Below, piece by piece: positions 25,511-33,349 of a DNA stretch of 64,000 nucleotides. The stretch spans positions 1 through 64,000 of the forward strand of contig NZ_JACSPR010000009.1 of NCBI RefSeq assembly GCF_014837045.1, given 5' to 3'. The position numbers and the translations under genes are program-made. The notes under the pieces are model-generated. The model saw only the letters and a program-made list of their open reading frames with translations, did no database searches and was not told the origin of the DNA. The DNA is from Corynebacterium gallinarum. GTDB taxonomy: Bacteria; Actinomycetota; Actinomycetes; Mycobacteriales; Mycobacteriaceae. Numbering within the stretch: the stretch's first letter is position 1; the number at the start of each line of letters is the position of its first letter.

Positions 25511-26116
25511 ATGAAGCACCGCACCACTCTCGTTGCTTTCACCCTGACCTCCGTGCTGGCCCTGGCAGCCTGCGGCGGGGAGACCGCGACAGACACCACC
25601 ACGACTACGACGACATCAGAAACCACCGCCACCACCACAACCACACCAGACTCCACCAGGCCCGGAGGCCCGCACGGTGCCCACGATCACCCTGCCCATG
25701 GTGGTCAGCCACCGGCGGGGATCCAGACGGAGGAAAACCCGACCTACCCGGTGGGAAGCCAGGTCATCCTCACGGCTGATCACATGCCGGGCATGAACGG
25801 CGCCGAGGCAACGATCTCCGGAGCATTCGATACCACCGTGTATTCGGTCAGCTTCACGCCACGTCATGGGGGAGAGCCGGTCACTGATCACCGTTGGGTC
25901 GTGCATGAGGAACTCGTCAACCCGGGAGAAGCCCCATTGCCTGATGGAACTCAGGTTGTCCTGGACGCCGGGCACATGTCCGGTATGCAGGGGGCAGAGG
26001 CCACGATTGATTATTCAACGCAGGAAACGGTGTACATGGTTGATCTGACAGCCGGCGGGATGACCATGACCAACCACAAGTGGGTCACCGAAAGCGAGCT
26101 CAGGCCAGCAGGGTGA
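25511..26116 (+). CDS. YdhK-like lipoprotein (DUF1541, two repeats)
   Basis: The 201-residue precursor has a lipobox (VLALAACGG), a Thr-rich linker and two copies of the DUF1541 domain. Each repeat starts with a GSQVIL/GTQVVL block, contains DHMPGMNGAEATI or GHMSGMQGAEATI, and ends in DHRWVVHEEL or NHKWVTESEL. Met and His in these blocks look suited to copper binding; DUF1541 genes often sit beside copper pumps. The ATG at 25511 has AAAGGA seven bases upstream; the ATG at 25496 lies before that site and is unlikely. It is 46 bp after copB and probably in the same transcript. It should be anchored outside the membrane and may buffer or hand over copper. Confidence 0.8.
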   Translation: MKHRTTLVAFTLTSVLALAACGGETATDTTTTTTTSETTATTTTTPDSTRPGGPHGAHDHPAHGGQPPAGIQTEENPTYPVGSQVILTADHMPGMNGAEATISGAFDTTVYSVSFTPRHGGEPVTDHRWVVHEELVNPGEAPLPDGTQVVLDAGHMSGMQGAEATIDYSTQETVYMVDLTAGGMTMTNHKWVTESELRPAG

Positions 26117-26412
26117 CCCCGTCGGGACCGTGCTTGTCGACGAACCACCCCGCCGCGCACATCCCCTCCCCGGGGGTGTGAGCATGAGTTGCGAAGATGC
26201 GGAGGCAACCCCGGGGTGCGCCGGGAAGTTATATGTGATGACATGAATTTGTCGCAGATGTGACACTTCTGCCAGCTGGGGCGGAGTTCGGATTGCCCGA
26301 AGTGAAATGTCGGAGACTCCCCCATATGGTGTGATGCATTCGACAGCAAAAACTGTGTGTGATTACATTAACTTCAGTAAGTATTTTGAGCGGTCCCACT
26401 AAGGAGCGAGTC
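26117..26412 (+). promoter_or_regulatory. whcA upstream region with two similar TGTGATKACATKAA motifs
   Basis: TGTGATGACATGAA at 26234-26247 and TGTGATTACATTAA at 26358-26371 match at 12 of 14 positions. The second lies 41 bp before the whcA start. The half TGTGA resembles one arm of a GlxR/CRP site, but the second arm (TCACA) is missing, so I do not call GlxR binding. Otherwise this 296-bp spacer shows no gene. Confidence 0.35.
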
Positions 26413-26763
26413 ATGACGTCTGTCATCCCCGAACAACGCAATAACCCTTTCTCCCGTGATGGCGTGGCGGCTGCACATATGGATACCGCCGAACGCGGTG
26501 AGTGGGTCACCCAGGCCAAGTGCCGTAACGGTGATCCGGATGCGCTTTTTGTCCGCGGTGCCGCCCAGCGCCGTGCCGCCGCCATCTGCCGTCACTGCCC
26601 CGTGGCCATGCAGTGCGTGGCTGATGCCCTGGACAACAAGGTGGAGTTCGGGGTCTGGGGTGGTCTGACCGAGCGTCAGCGCCGTGCGCTGCTGCGCAAG
26701 AACCCCCACATCACCAACTGGGGTGAATACCTGGCGCAGGGCGGGGAACTGATCGGTATCTAG
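26413..26763 (+). CDS. whcA: WhiB-family iron-sulfur regulator WhcA
   Basis: A 116-residue WhiB-like protein. Four cysteines for a 4Fe-4S cluster are visible: one in TQAKCRNGDPD, then CRHC and the last in VAMQC. The family signature GVWGGL follows, then the basic RQRRALLRK segment that contacts DNA or sigma factor. In C. glutamicum WhcA answers to oxidative stress and represses detoxification genes. Translation starts at ATG 26413 behind AAGGAG. The longer upstream frame lacks a site and is rejected. The gene follows the copper module, whereas in C. glutamicum it sits next to the penicillin-binding-protein gene. Confidence 0.9.
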   Translation: MTSVIPEQRNNPFSRDGVAAAHMDTAERGEWVTQAKCRNGDPDALFVRGAAQRRAAAICRHCPVAMQCVADALDNKVEFGVWGGLTERQRRALLRKNPHITNWGEYLAQGGELIGI

Positions 26764-26854
26764 ACCGACTATCCCCGCTTCGAAGATGGGGATTGGGGAT
26801 GTCCCCGGGGGAACCCCATCTGATGGGGTCGTGCCCGAAGGTAGGATGGCACCC

Positions 26855-27010
26855 ATGACTAAATGGGAATACGCCACCGTGCCACTTATCACTCACGCAA
26901 CCAAGCAGATCCTCGACACCTGGGGTGAGGATGGTTGGGAACTGGTCACCGTCATGCCGGGCATGAACCCCGAGAACCTCGTGGCCTACATGAAGCGCGA
27001 GGTGGCATAA
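26855..27010 (+). CDS. DUF4177-type small protein
   Basis: A 51-residue protein starting TKWEYATVPLITHATKQIL and including GEDGWELVTVMPG, the core of the DUF4177 family. These are small soluble proteins of unknown function, common in actinobacteria. The ATG at 26855 fits the family start; the in-frame ATG at 26846 would add three residues. It ends four bases before ridA, and the two are likely co-transcribed. Confidence 0.75.
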   Translation: MTKWEYATVPLITHATKQILDTWGEDGWELVTVMPGMNPENLVAYMKREVA

Positions 27011-27014
27011 GTAC

Positions 27015-27476
27015 ATGACCACCCACTCTGAACGCCTCGCCGAACTCGGCATCACCCTGCCCGCCGTCGCAGCACCGGTGGCCGCCTATGTGCCCGCCGT
27101 ACAGACCGGCAATCAGGTCTGGACCTCCGGTCAGCTCCCCTTCGTCGCTGGCGAGCTTCCTGCCACCGGCAAGGTCGGCATCGAGGTCACCGCTGAGGAG
27201 GCCGCTGATTACGCCCGCACCGCCGCTCTCAACGCCCTGGCGGCAGTTGATGCACTGGTGGGTATTGACAAGATCACCCGCGTACTCAAGATCGTCGGTT
27301 TCGTCTCCTCCGCCGAGGGGTTCACCGGTCAGCCGGCTGTGATCAACGGTGCCTCCAACCTCATCGGGGAGATCTTCGGTGAGGCCGGTGCCCATGCACG
27401 CTCGGCAGTTGGTGTCGCTGAGCTCCCGCTCGGGGCACCCGTCGAGGTGGAGCTCATCGTCGAGGTCTCTGAATAG
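27015..27476 (+). CDS. ridA: RidA-family (YjgF/YER057c) protein
   Basis: A 153-residue RidA-type enzyme. Family features are the N-terminal ERLAELGITLP, GNQVWTSGQLPFV and, near the C-terminus, LPLGAPVEVELIVEV. Members with the Arg of the active site hydrolyse reactive enamines/imines formed by PLP enzymes. In this chain the usual C-terminal Arg (as in ...R-x-x-V) is not obvious, since GAHARSAVGVAELP carries Arg earlier, so it may belong to a RidA subgroup such as Rid1-3 with unknown substrates. Soluble. The gene is closed by a clear terminator. Confidence 0.85.
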   Translation: MTTHSERLAELGITLPAVAAPVAAYVPAVQTGNQVWTSGQLPFVAGELPATGKVGIEVTAEEAADYARTAALNALAAVDALVGIDKITRVLKIVGFVSSAEGFTGQPAVINGASNLIGEIFGEAGAHARSAVGVAELPLGAPVEVELIVEVSE

Positions 27477-27492
27477 ATTTTCTCAGAGCCGG

Positions 27493-27525
27493 CCGGAGAC
27501 ATGTTCTGTCTCCGGTTTTGTCTTT
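27493..27525 (+). terminator. Rho-independent terminator after ridA
   Basis: CCGGAGACA and TGTCTCCGG form a perfect 9-bp stem with a 5-base loop, followed by TTTTGTCTTTTT. It ends the DUF4177-ridA transcript. Confidence 0.9.
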
Positions 27526-27619
27526 TTCCGCACCCTCCGCGTGGCCTGCCTGAAGTCCGCGGTGGGGGATGTCCCTCCCCGGTTCCACGAAAGTCATCAT
27601 GGGCGCTAAGCTGAACCTT

Positions 27620-28456
27620 ATGGAGCATCCTGCTTATAGCCAACTGCGCCCAGTCACCCCGTCCGCCTCCGTGGTGCTGTGTCCCAACCCCGGCTACAGC
27701 TCACTTGAAGGCACCAACTCCTGGGTCATCCGCGCATCCGAGGATTCCCGGAGCATCGTCATTGATCCGGGCCCGGAAGATGAGGGGCACCTCAACGTGC
27801 TCAACGCCAAGGGTGAGGAGGTCGGGTTGATTCTGTTGACCCACCGTCACCATGACCACGCCGACGGCGCCACCCGCTTCCGTCAGCTGACCGGTGCGCC
27901 CATTCGCGCATTCGACCCCTCCTACTGCGAGAAGGCCGAGGAGCTTGTCGACGGGGAGATCATCACCATCGACGGTGTGACCCCCCAGATCGAGGTGGTC
28001 GCAACCCCGGGCCACACCCGTGATTCCGTGTCCTTCTTCATCTGGAGTGGCACCCCGCATGAGTCCACCCTGGAGGGCATCATCACCGGCGACACCATCG
28101 CCGGTCGCCACACCACCATGATCTCCGAGACCGACGGTGATCTGGGACAGTACCTGGAGTCCCTGGCCATCCTGGAGGAGCGCGGCAAGGACATCACGCT
28201 TCTGCCCGGGCATGGTCCCGAGGGTGATGATGTGTCCTGGTTCGCCCGCAAGTACATCGACCGCCGGGAACAGCGCCTGCAGCAGATCCGTGAGGTGTGG
28301 GCCACCCAGGGGCGGGAGGTGTCCATGAAGGATCTCATCGACGCCATCTACGATGACGTGGACCCCGTGCTGCGCGGCGCTGCCGAGCAGTCCACCCATG
28401 TGGCCATCCGTTACCTGCTGGCACAGGAGCACTCCGTGGACTCCGGCCAGATCTAG
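27620..28456 (+). CDS. Metallo-beta-lactamase fold hydrolase with winged-helix tail
   Basis: About 278 residues. The zinc-binding THRHHDHADGA motif, the downstream TPGHTRDS and ITGDTIAGR blocks, and LPGHGPEG form the usual MBL active site. The C-terminal 60 residues (KDLIDAIYDD to VAIRYLLAQ) fit the winged-helix tail of the LACTB2-like subgroup. Substrate is unknown; relatives act on RNA or thioesters. The ATG at 27620 is chosen because the protein family starts MEHPAYSQLRP; a -10-like TAAGCT lies just upstream, which would make the mRNA leaderless. Convergent with glxR. Confidence 0.8.
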   Translation: MEHPAYSQLRPVTPSASVVLCPNPGYSSLEGTNSWVIRASEDSRSIVIDPGPEDEGHLNVLNAKGEEVGLILLTHRHHDHADGATRFRQLTGAPIRAFDPSYCEKAEELVDGEIITIDGVTPQIEVVATPGHTRDSVSFFIWSGTPHESTLEGIITGDTIAGRHTTMISETDGDLGQYLESLAILEERGKDITLLPGHGPEGDDVSWFARKYIDRREQRLQQIREVWATQGREVSMKDLIDAIYDDVDPVLRGAAEQSTHVAIRYLLAQEHSVDSGQI

Positions 28457-28483
28457 TTCCACCACCACGTAGAAGATACATCC

Positions 28484-28520
28484 ACCGCCCGGTTCCCCGC
28501 TTTAGGGGGAGCCGGGCGGT
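28484..28520 (+). terminator. Terminator hairpin after the MBL gene
   Basis: ACCGCCCGG followed by a CCCC tract pairs with the GGGGG tract and CCGGGCGGT, forming a long GC-rich stem with a short loop. It lies 28 bp past the MBL stop. A T-run is weak. Confidence 0.7.
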
Positions 28521-28542
28521 GAGTCGTTCCACCCCGGAAAAG

Positions 28543-28586
28543 ACAATGTCACGCGGTCCCCGTCACAGGGGACCACGTGACATTGT
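28543..28586 (-). terminator. Terminator hairpin after glxR
   Basis: Arms of 19 bp (28543-28561 and 28568-28586) pair with one mismatch around a 6-base loop. It ends 21 bp before the glxR stop on the minus strand side and most likely terminates glxR. With the neighbouring hairpin it separates the convergent transcripts. Confidence 0.75.
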
Positions 28587-28606
28587 GTGTTCTGTTGCCA
28601 GGGGCG

Positions 28607-29290
28607 CTAGCGCGCGCGACGGGCCAGGTGCTCGGTGTCCACGATGAGGACGGACTTGCCCTCGAGGCGGATCCAGCCGCGGTGGGCGAAGGTGGCCAGG
28701 GCCTTGTTCACGGTCTCACGGGAGGCGCCGACCAGCTGGGCGATCTCCTCCTGGGTGAGGTCGTGGTTGACGCGCAGGGCGCCAGCTTCCTGGGTACCGA
28801 AGCGGTTGGCCAGCTGCAGCAGGGTCTTGGCGACACGGCCCGGGACATCGGTGAAGATGAGGTCGGCCAGCGAGGCGTTGGTGCGGCGCAGGCGACGTGC
28901 CAGCACGCGCAGCAGCTGCTCGGCGATCGCCGGATGGTCGGAGACCCAGTTGCGCAGCATCTCGGAGTTCATGGTGGCGGCGTGGACCTCGGTCACACAG
29001 ACCGCGGAGGAGGTGCGGGGACCGGGATCGAAGATGGAGAGCTCACCGAACATGTCGGAGGGTCCCATGATGGTCAGCAGGTTCTCGCGGCCGTCGTTGG
29101 CGTGGCGTGCCAGCTTCACCTTGCCGGAGGTGATGATGTAGAGACGGTCACCCGGTTCACCCTCTTCGAAGATGGTGGCTCCGCGGGGGAAGCGGACGGT
29201 TTCCATGTCCTGGATAAGGTTGTTGACGGCCGTCGGGTCTACGCCCTGGAAAATACCGGCGCGCGACAAGATGTCCTGTACACCTTCCAC
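28607..29290 (-). CDS. glxR: cAMP-responsive global regulator GlxR (CRP/FNR family)
   Basis: The 227-residue protein has a cyclic-nucleotide-binding domain (about 20-120) with the phosphate-binding cassette in [17 protein letters not shown], a dimer helix, and a C-terminal winged helix-turn-helix ([24 protein letters not shown]). It matches GlxR of C. glutamicum, the cAMP-dependent regulator of well over a hundred genes of carbon metabolism, respiration and resuscitation. GlxR-cAMP binds TGTGA-N6-TCACA. Transcription runs minus-ward from the 258-bp spacer 29291-29548, which contains a DnaA box. The membrane adenylate cyclase lies about 22 kb away in the same window. Confidence 0.97.
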   Translation of the reverse strand: MEGVQDILSRAGIFQGVDPTAVNNLIQDMETVRFPRGATIFEEGEPGDRLYIITSGKVKLARHANDGRENLLTIMGPSDMFGELSIFDPGPRTSSAVCVTEVHAATMNSEMLRNWVSDHPAIAEQLLRVLARRLRRTNASLADLIFTDVPGRVAKTLLQLANRFGTQEAGALRVNHDLTQEEIAQLVGASRETVNKALATFAHRGWIRLEGKSVLIVDTEHLARRAR

Positions 29291-29407
29291 TTATTTTTCT
29301 CCTTCATCTGAACACATGTCGAGTTGGGCCCGGATGAATGGCAACACCTTCAGTGTTTGGGTCAAACAGTGCTCCGGACGGTGCCTGGGTGGGGGCATCC
29401 TTATGTG

Positions 29408-29416
29408 TTATCCACA
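29408..29416 (+). promoter_or_regulatory. DnaA box upstream of glxR
   Basis: TTATCCACA is the exact consensus DnaA box. It lies 118 bp upstream of the glxR start, within the only spacer that can hold the glxR promoter. One 9-mer can occur by chance, so weight is modest. I found no full GlxR site in this spacer. Nothing else was recognised in 29291-29548. Confidence 0.45.
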
Positions 29417-29548
29417 CTCTACTATGCGATTGGTCACCGCAATAGTTGAAATGCCTAAATTGTCACATTCTAACCGGAGAAATCTAACTTTCCCAGTTAA
29501 ATAACAGAATTACCTAATTAATTCCCCGGCTCTGAACAGCTTAACTTA

Positions 29549-29752
29549 TCAAGCGGCTTTGGGCTGCGATGGGGACCCCTCGTCACCGGAGGAATCCTCG
29601 CCGGACTCGGTGGGTAACCCACCATCCGAACTGGTGGTTTCACTGGAGCTGTCGACACCCGGGCTGCTCAGTAGGGAGTACTCGATCCGCTGCATGGCGA
29701 AGAGGAAGAACAGCAGGAGAAGCGGAATCAACACTACGAGGAAACCAGTCAT
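29549..29752 (-). CDS. Small single-pass membrane protein with acidic Ser-rich tail
   Basis: Sixty-seven residues from the ATG at 29752. The N-terminus is one strong hydrophobic helix ([15 protein letters not shown]), followed by an extracellular or cytoplasmic tail rich in Ser, Asp, Glu and Gly, with no cysteines. The shape recalls small conserved actinobacterial membrane proteins of unknown function found between crp/glxR and nth. The longer frame to 29932 overlaps the nth start on the other strand and is not preferred. The divergent nth gene starts 65 bp away. Confidence 0.6.
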   Translation of the reverse strand: MTGFLVVLIPLLLLFFLFAMQRIEYSLLSSPGVDSSSETTSSDGGLPTESGEDSSGDEGSPSQPKAA

Positions 29753-29816
29753 AAGGCCACAGTGTAACGAGAAACGGGCTTCGCGCGCACACCAGGTGTC
29801 TGGCACTCTGGGGTAC

Positions 29817-30611
29817 ATGGCTGCAGAATTCGGATCCATCACCCCACGCAAACGCCCCCGCGTGGGATCACACATCGCCAATAAGGGTGGTGAGACGGAT
29901 ATCGGGCGCAAACGTCGCGCCCGCCGCATCAACCGGACCCTGGCGCAGGCCTATCCGGATGCCCACTGCGAACTGGATTTCACCAACCCACTCGAGCTCA
30001 CCGTGGCGACCATCCTGTCGGCACAGTGCACCGATGTGCGCGTCAATCAGGTCACTCCGGCGTTGTTCCGCCGCTATCCCACGGCCTGGGATTACGCCAA
30101 CGCCGATCGCGCCGAGCTCGAGGAGCTCATCCGCCCGACCGGGTTCTACCGCAACAAGGCGACCTCGCTGATCGGGCTGGGGCGCGCCCTCGTGTCGCTT
30201 TACGACGGGGAGGTTCCCCATACCCTCGAGCAGCTGGTGGAACTGCCCGGCATCGGCCGGAAGACCGCCAATGTGGTGCTCGGTGATGCCTTCGGGGTTC
30301 CAGGCATCACCGTGGACACCCATTTCGGGCGGCTGGCCCGACGGCTTAAACTGACGGAGGAAACCGACCCGGTCCGGGTGGAGCATGAGATCGGCGCGCT
30401 CATCGAGAAGAAGGAGTGGACGCTGTTCTCGCACCGGTTGATCTTCCACGGACGTAGGATATGCCATAGCAGGCGCGCTGCCTGCGGGGCCTGCATGCTG
30501 GCCGCGGATTGTCCCTCCTTCGGTCTGGAGGGCCCGGCCGACCCCATGGAGGCACAGAAGTTGATCAAGAGTGATGACAGGGAGCACCTGCTGAAGATGG
30601 CAGGGATGTAG
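29817..30611 (+). CDS. nth: Endonuclease III (DNA glycosylase/AP lyase)
   Basis: A 264-residue base-excision repair enzyme that removes oxidised pyrimidines and nicks the abasic site. It shows the helix-hairpin-helix [12 protein letters not shown] with the catalytic Lys, the catalytic Asp in ITVDTHFGR, and a 4Fe-4S loop C-x6-C-x2-C-x5-C ([17 protein letters not shown]). An N-terminal basic extension of 40 residues precedes the core, as in other actinobacteria. The ATG at 29817 is preferred; the frame runs upstream to 29559 but that overlaps the small membrane gene on the other strand. The tlpA-like gene starts 5 bp after the stop, so the pair with the Nudix gene form one operon. Confidence 0.92.
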   Translation: MAAEFGSITPRKRPRVGSHIANKGGETDIGRKRRARRINRTLAQAYPDAHCELDFTNPLELTVATILSAQCTDVRVNQVTPALFRRYPTAWDYANADRAELEELIRPTGFYRNKATSLIGLGRALVSLYDGEVPHTLEQLVELPGIGRKTANVVLGDAFGVPGITVDTHFGRLARRLKLTEETDPVRVEHEIGALIEKKEWTLFSHRLIFHGRRICHSRRAACGACMLAADCPSFGLEGPADPMEAQKLIKSDDREHLLKMAGM

Positions 30612-30616
30612 AGCAG

Positions 30617-31195
30617 ATGACAACGAGCGCTAAATGGTCCCTCGTGGGCGTGGTGGTGATTCTCGCGGTGCTGGTGGCCCTGATCCCGCAGCTGCTGTCG
30701 GGTTCCGGCACCGGCGACGGTGACGCGACCGGCGCGGCCGGGGACGGGGTGGGGGAGGCGTCGACAAGCACCGTGGCGGATCGCCCCGACTGCCAGGACG
30801 ACGGCGCGGCGGGCGTGCAGCTGCCGTGTCTGGGTGGTGAGCAGGGGCAGGGCAATGACCTGCCCACCGTGGTCAATGTATGGGCGTGGTGGTGTGAACC
30901 CTGCAGGGATGAACTGCCCGTCTTCGATGAGTTCGCCGCCAGTCACCCCGAGCTGAACGTGGTCGGTGTCCACGCCGACACCAACGCCGCCAACGGTGCC
31001 GCGATGCTCGGTGATCTCGGTGTCGAGCTGCCCAGCTACCAGGATGAATCCAACCTGTTCGCCGGCACCCTCGGCCTGCCCGCCGTGGTGCCCATCACGG
31101 TGGTGGTGGACCCGGCCGGTGAACTGGTGGGCACCTTCCCCCGCACCTTCGACAGCGTGCAGGACCTCGAACTGGCCGTGGCGGGGGTGTTGTGA
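30617..31195 (+). CDS. TlpA/ResA-like membrane-anchored thioredoxin
   Basis: A 192-residue protein with an N-terminal membrane helix (VVILAVLVALIPQLL), a Gly/Ala/Thr-rich linker, then a thioredoxin fold. The redox motif is WWCEPCRDELP (CxxC), and the cis-Pro loop LPAVVPITVVVD is present. It should reduce disulfides outside the membrane, for example in cytochrome maturation or secreted-protein folding. It overlaps the Nudix gene by one base (TGATG) and follows nth by five bases. The same three-gene order is found in mycobacteria (Rv3674c-Rv3672c). Confidence 0.85.
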   Translation: MTTSAKWSLVGVVVILAVLVALIPQLLSGSGTGDGDATGAAGDGVGEASTSTVADRPDCQDDGAAGVQLPCLGGEQGQGNDLPTVVNVWAWWCEPCRDELPVFDEFAASHPELNVVGVHADTNAANGAAMLGDLGVELPSYQDESNLFAGTLGLPAVVPITVVVDPAGELVGTFPRTFDSVQDLELAVAGVL

Positions 31196-31959
31196 TGTCC
31201 CGGCATCTGACCCCCAACCACCTCTACCCGGACCTGCCCCATGATTTTCCCGGTGAGAACACCGAGCTGTCACCCGCCAAGGCCCCGGTGTGGATGCGGC
31301 GGCTGATGGACCGCATCGATGCCGGTCACCTGCGCAATCCACTGGCCGGTACCGAGGTCGCCGGCACCACCCACGCGGAGAAACAGGCGGCGGTGCTCAT
31401 GTTGTTCTCCGGGTCGGAGACCTCCTTCGACCTTCCCAATGACGCCTCCGTGCTGCTCACCCACCGCTCACCGACCATGCGGTCGCACTCCGGCCAGATT
31501 GCCTTCCCCGGTGGGCGGATCGACCCCGAGGATGCCAACGCCGTCGACTGTGCCTTCCGCGAGGCCTGGGAGGAGACCGGCTTGGACCGGCGCACCGCCA
31601 CCCCGCTCGCGCAGCTGGAGGAGGTCCACATCCGGGCCACCGGCTACCCGGTCTATCCCATCCTGGGGCACTGGCACAGCCCCTCACCCGTGGCCGTGGT
31701 CAGCCCGGATGAGGCCGATGAGGTGTTCGACGCACCCGTCTATGACCTCATCGACCCCGCGAACCGCCTCATGGTCGGTTGGCGGAGGTGGAAGGGTCCT
31801 GCATTTCGCATCAACGGGTATGTGATCTGGGGGTTCACCGGTGGGCTGCTCTCCGCCATCATCGACCAGGCCGGCTGGGCGAAGGACTGGGACACCGACC
31901 GCATCTATGACCTGGAGGACACCCTGGCCACCTCCCGCAACAATGAGCCACTGAGGTAG
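31195..31959 (+). CDS. Nudix hydrolase, CoA-pyrophosphatase type
   Basis: About 254 residues from the ATG at 31195, which overlaps the tlpA stop. The Nudix box reads GGRIDPEDANAVDCAFREAW then EETGLD, preceded by HSGQIAFPGG, the pattern of NUDT7/CoAse-type enzymes. The family cleaves CoA to phosphopantetheine and ADP; the reading TGYPVYPILGHWHSP fits the CoA-binding extension. Cytoplasmic. It is the third gene of the nth operon and ends 163 bp before the MarP-like gene. Confidence 0.85.
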   Translation: MSRHLTPNHLYPDLPHDFPGENTELSPAKAPVWMRRLMDRIDAGHLRNPLAGTEVAGTTHAEKQAAVLMLFSGSETSFDLPNDASVLLTHRSPTMRSHSGQIAFPGGRIDPEDANAVDCAFREAWEETGLDRRTATPLAQLEEVHIRATGYPVYPILGHWHSPSPVAVVSPDEADEVFDAPVYDLIDPANRLMVGWRRWKGPAFRINGYVIWGFTGGLLSAIIDQAGWAKDWDTDRIYDLEDTLATSRNNEPLR

Positions 31960-32122
31960 TGCGGGTCCGCGGGGGTGGGTAGACCTGCCTGGGGGGTTGA
32001 GCTGTGCTGTTTTTCGCGGGTTTATGCCAGGGTATGCGGGTAGCCTAAACTCGTTATTTTAGAACGCACCCAAATCCGGCGGGTCCGCGCCGGGTTGTGA
32101 AAGAGTAGAGCGCCGTAGAACA

Positions 32123-33319
32123 TTGTTAGCTTCGATCCCTGTCGTCGATGTCATCATCGGCATCGTCCTGGTGTTCGCGCTGTGGAGTGGGTGGAGACAG
32201 GGCGCCTTCATCTCCCTGCTCGCCACCATCGGTGTGGTGGCCGGCCTGGTTATCGGTGCGGCTGTCGCACCCCTGGCCATGGGTTTGACCGACTCCCCGG
32301 CCCTGCGGTTCCTGCTGGCGATCGGCACGGTGGTGCTGCTGGTGGGGTTGGGCAATCTCATCGGCGCGCACCTGGGGCACGCCATCCGGGATGGGATCCG
32401 GTTCCGCAGTTCGCGGTTCCTGGATTCGCTTGTCGGCTCCATCTTCCAGGTGCTGGCCACCTTGATCGTGGCGTGGCTGGTGGCGATCCCCCTGGCCACC
32501 GGCATGCCCGGCACCGTGGCATCCGGGATCCGGGAATCACGCATCCTGGCCTTCGTCGATGACAACACCCCCCGCGGGTTGGAGACCCTCCCCGCCAGGA
32601 TCGCCGCGATGCTCACCGACACCGGCCTGCCGCCGCTGGTCTCCCCGTTCGATAACCAGCCGGTCCGGGAGGTCGAGGCACCCAACATCAATGTCTCGAA
32701 CGTGGCCCTGGTCGAACAGATGAGACCGTCGGTGGTGCATGTCATGGGTGATGCCGGGGAATGCAGCCGACGCCTCATGGGCTCCGGTTTCGTCGCCGCC
32801 CCCGATTATGTGATCACCAACGCCCACGTGGTGGCCGGCACCGACTCGGTCAACCTCGACACCGTGGTGGGTATCCGCGCAGCCGAGGTGGTTTTCTACG
32901 ACCCGGACGCCGACATCGCGGTGCTCCACAGCCCTGACCTGGGCCTCGACGCGCTGCCCCTGTCGGATGATCCCCTCAACTCAGGTGCGGATGCCATCGT
33001 CATGGGCTTCCCCCTCTCCGGGCCTTTCGATGCCTCCCCGGCCCGTGTCCGTGAGCGGATCCTCATCACCGGCGCCAATATCTACGCCTCCGGCCAGCAC
33101 GAACGTGAGGTCTATTCGGTGCGTGGCAACATCCGCTCCGGCAACTCCGGTGGCCCCATGGTGGACCCGGAGGGCAATGTGGTCGGCGTGGTCTTCGGCG
33201 CGGCGATCGACGGCTCCGACACCGGTTTCGTCCTCACCACCGCCGAGGTGGAACGCCGCATCGGGGATCTCCAGAGCCTGACCACCCCGGTGGACACGCT
33301 GCAGTGCGCGGTGTCCTAG
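32123..33319 (+). CDS. MarP-like membrane serine protease (CvpA/trypsin-like)
   Basis: The 398-residue protein has four N-terminal helices of the CvpA type (about 1-130) and a C-terminal chymotrypsin-fold protease outside the membrane. The catalytic triad is visible: His in ITNAHVVAG, Asp in DADIAVL, Ser in RSGNSGGPM. M. tuberculosis MarP (Rv3671c) has the same layout and confers acid and oxidative stress resistance, acting on a peptidoglycan hydrolase. A Cys pair (GECSRR and the C-terminal LQCAVS) could form the stabilising disulfide. No ATG fits; the frame starts with TTG at 32123. Gene order with the neighbours matches mycobacteria. Confidence 0.85.
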   Translation: MLASIPVVDVIIGIVLVFALWSGWRQGAFISLLATIGVVAGLVIGAAVAPLAMGLTDSPALRFLLAIGTVVLLVGLGNLIGAHLGHAIRDGIRFRSSRFLDSLVGSIFQVLATLIVAWLVAIPLATGMPGTVASGIRESRILAFVDDNTPRGLETLPARIAAMLTDTGLPPLVSPFDNQPVREVEAPNINVSNVALVEQMRPSVVHVMGDAGECSRRLMGSGFVAAPDYVITNAHVVAGTDSVNLDTVVGIRAAEVVFYDPDADIAVLHSPDLGLDALPLSDDPLNSGADAIVMGFPLSGPFDASPARVRERILITGANIYASGQHEREVYSVRGNIRSGNSGGPMVDPEGNVVGVVFGAAIDGSDTGFVLTTAEVERRIGDLQSLTTPVDTLQCAVS

Positions 33320-33349
33320 CCTGATCTTCCCGGCCTGGGGTGGGCCAGT

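Noticed and set aside
29291..29548. GlxR autoregulatory site
   Set aside because: No TGTGA-N6-TCACA match was visible in the glxR upstream region; partial arms have the wrong spacing.
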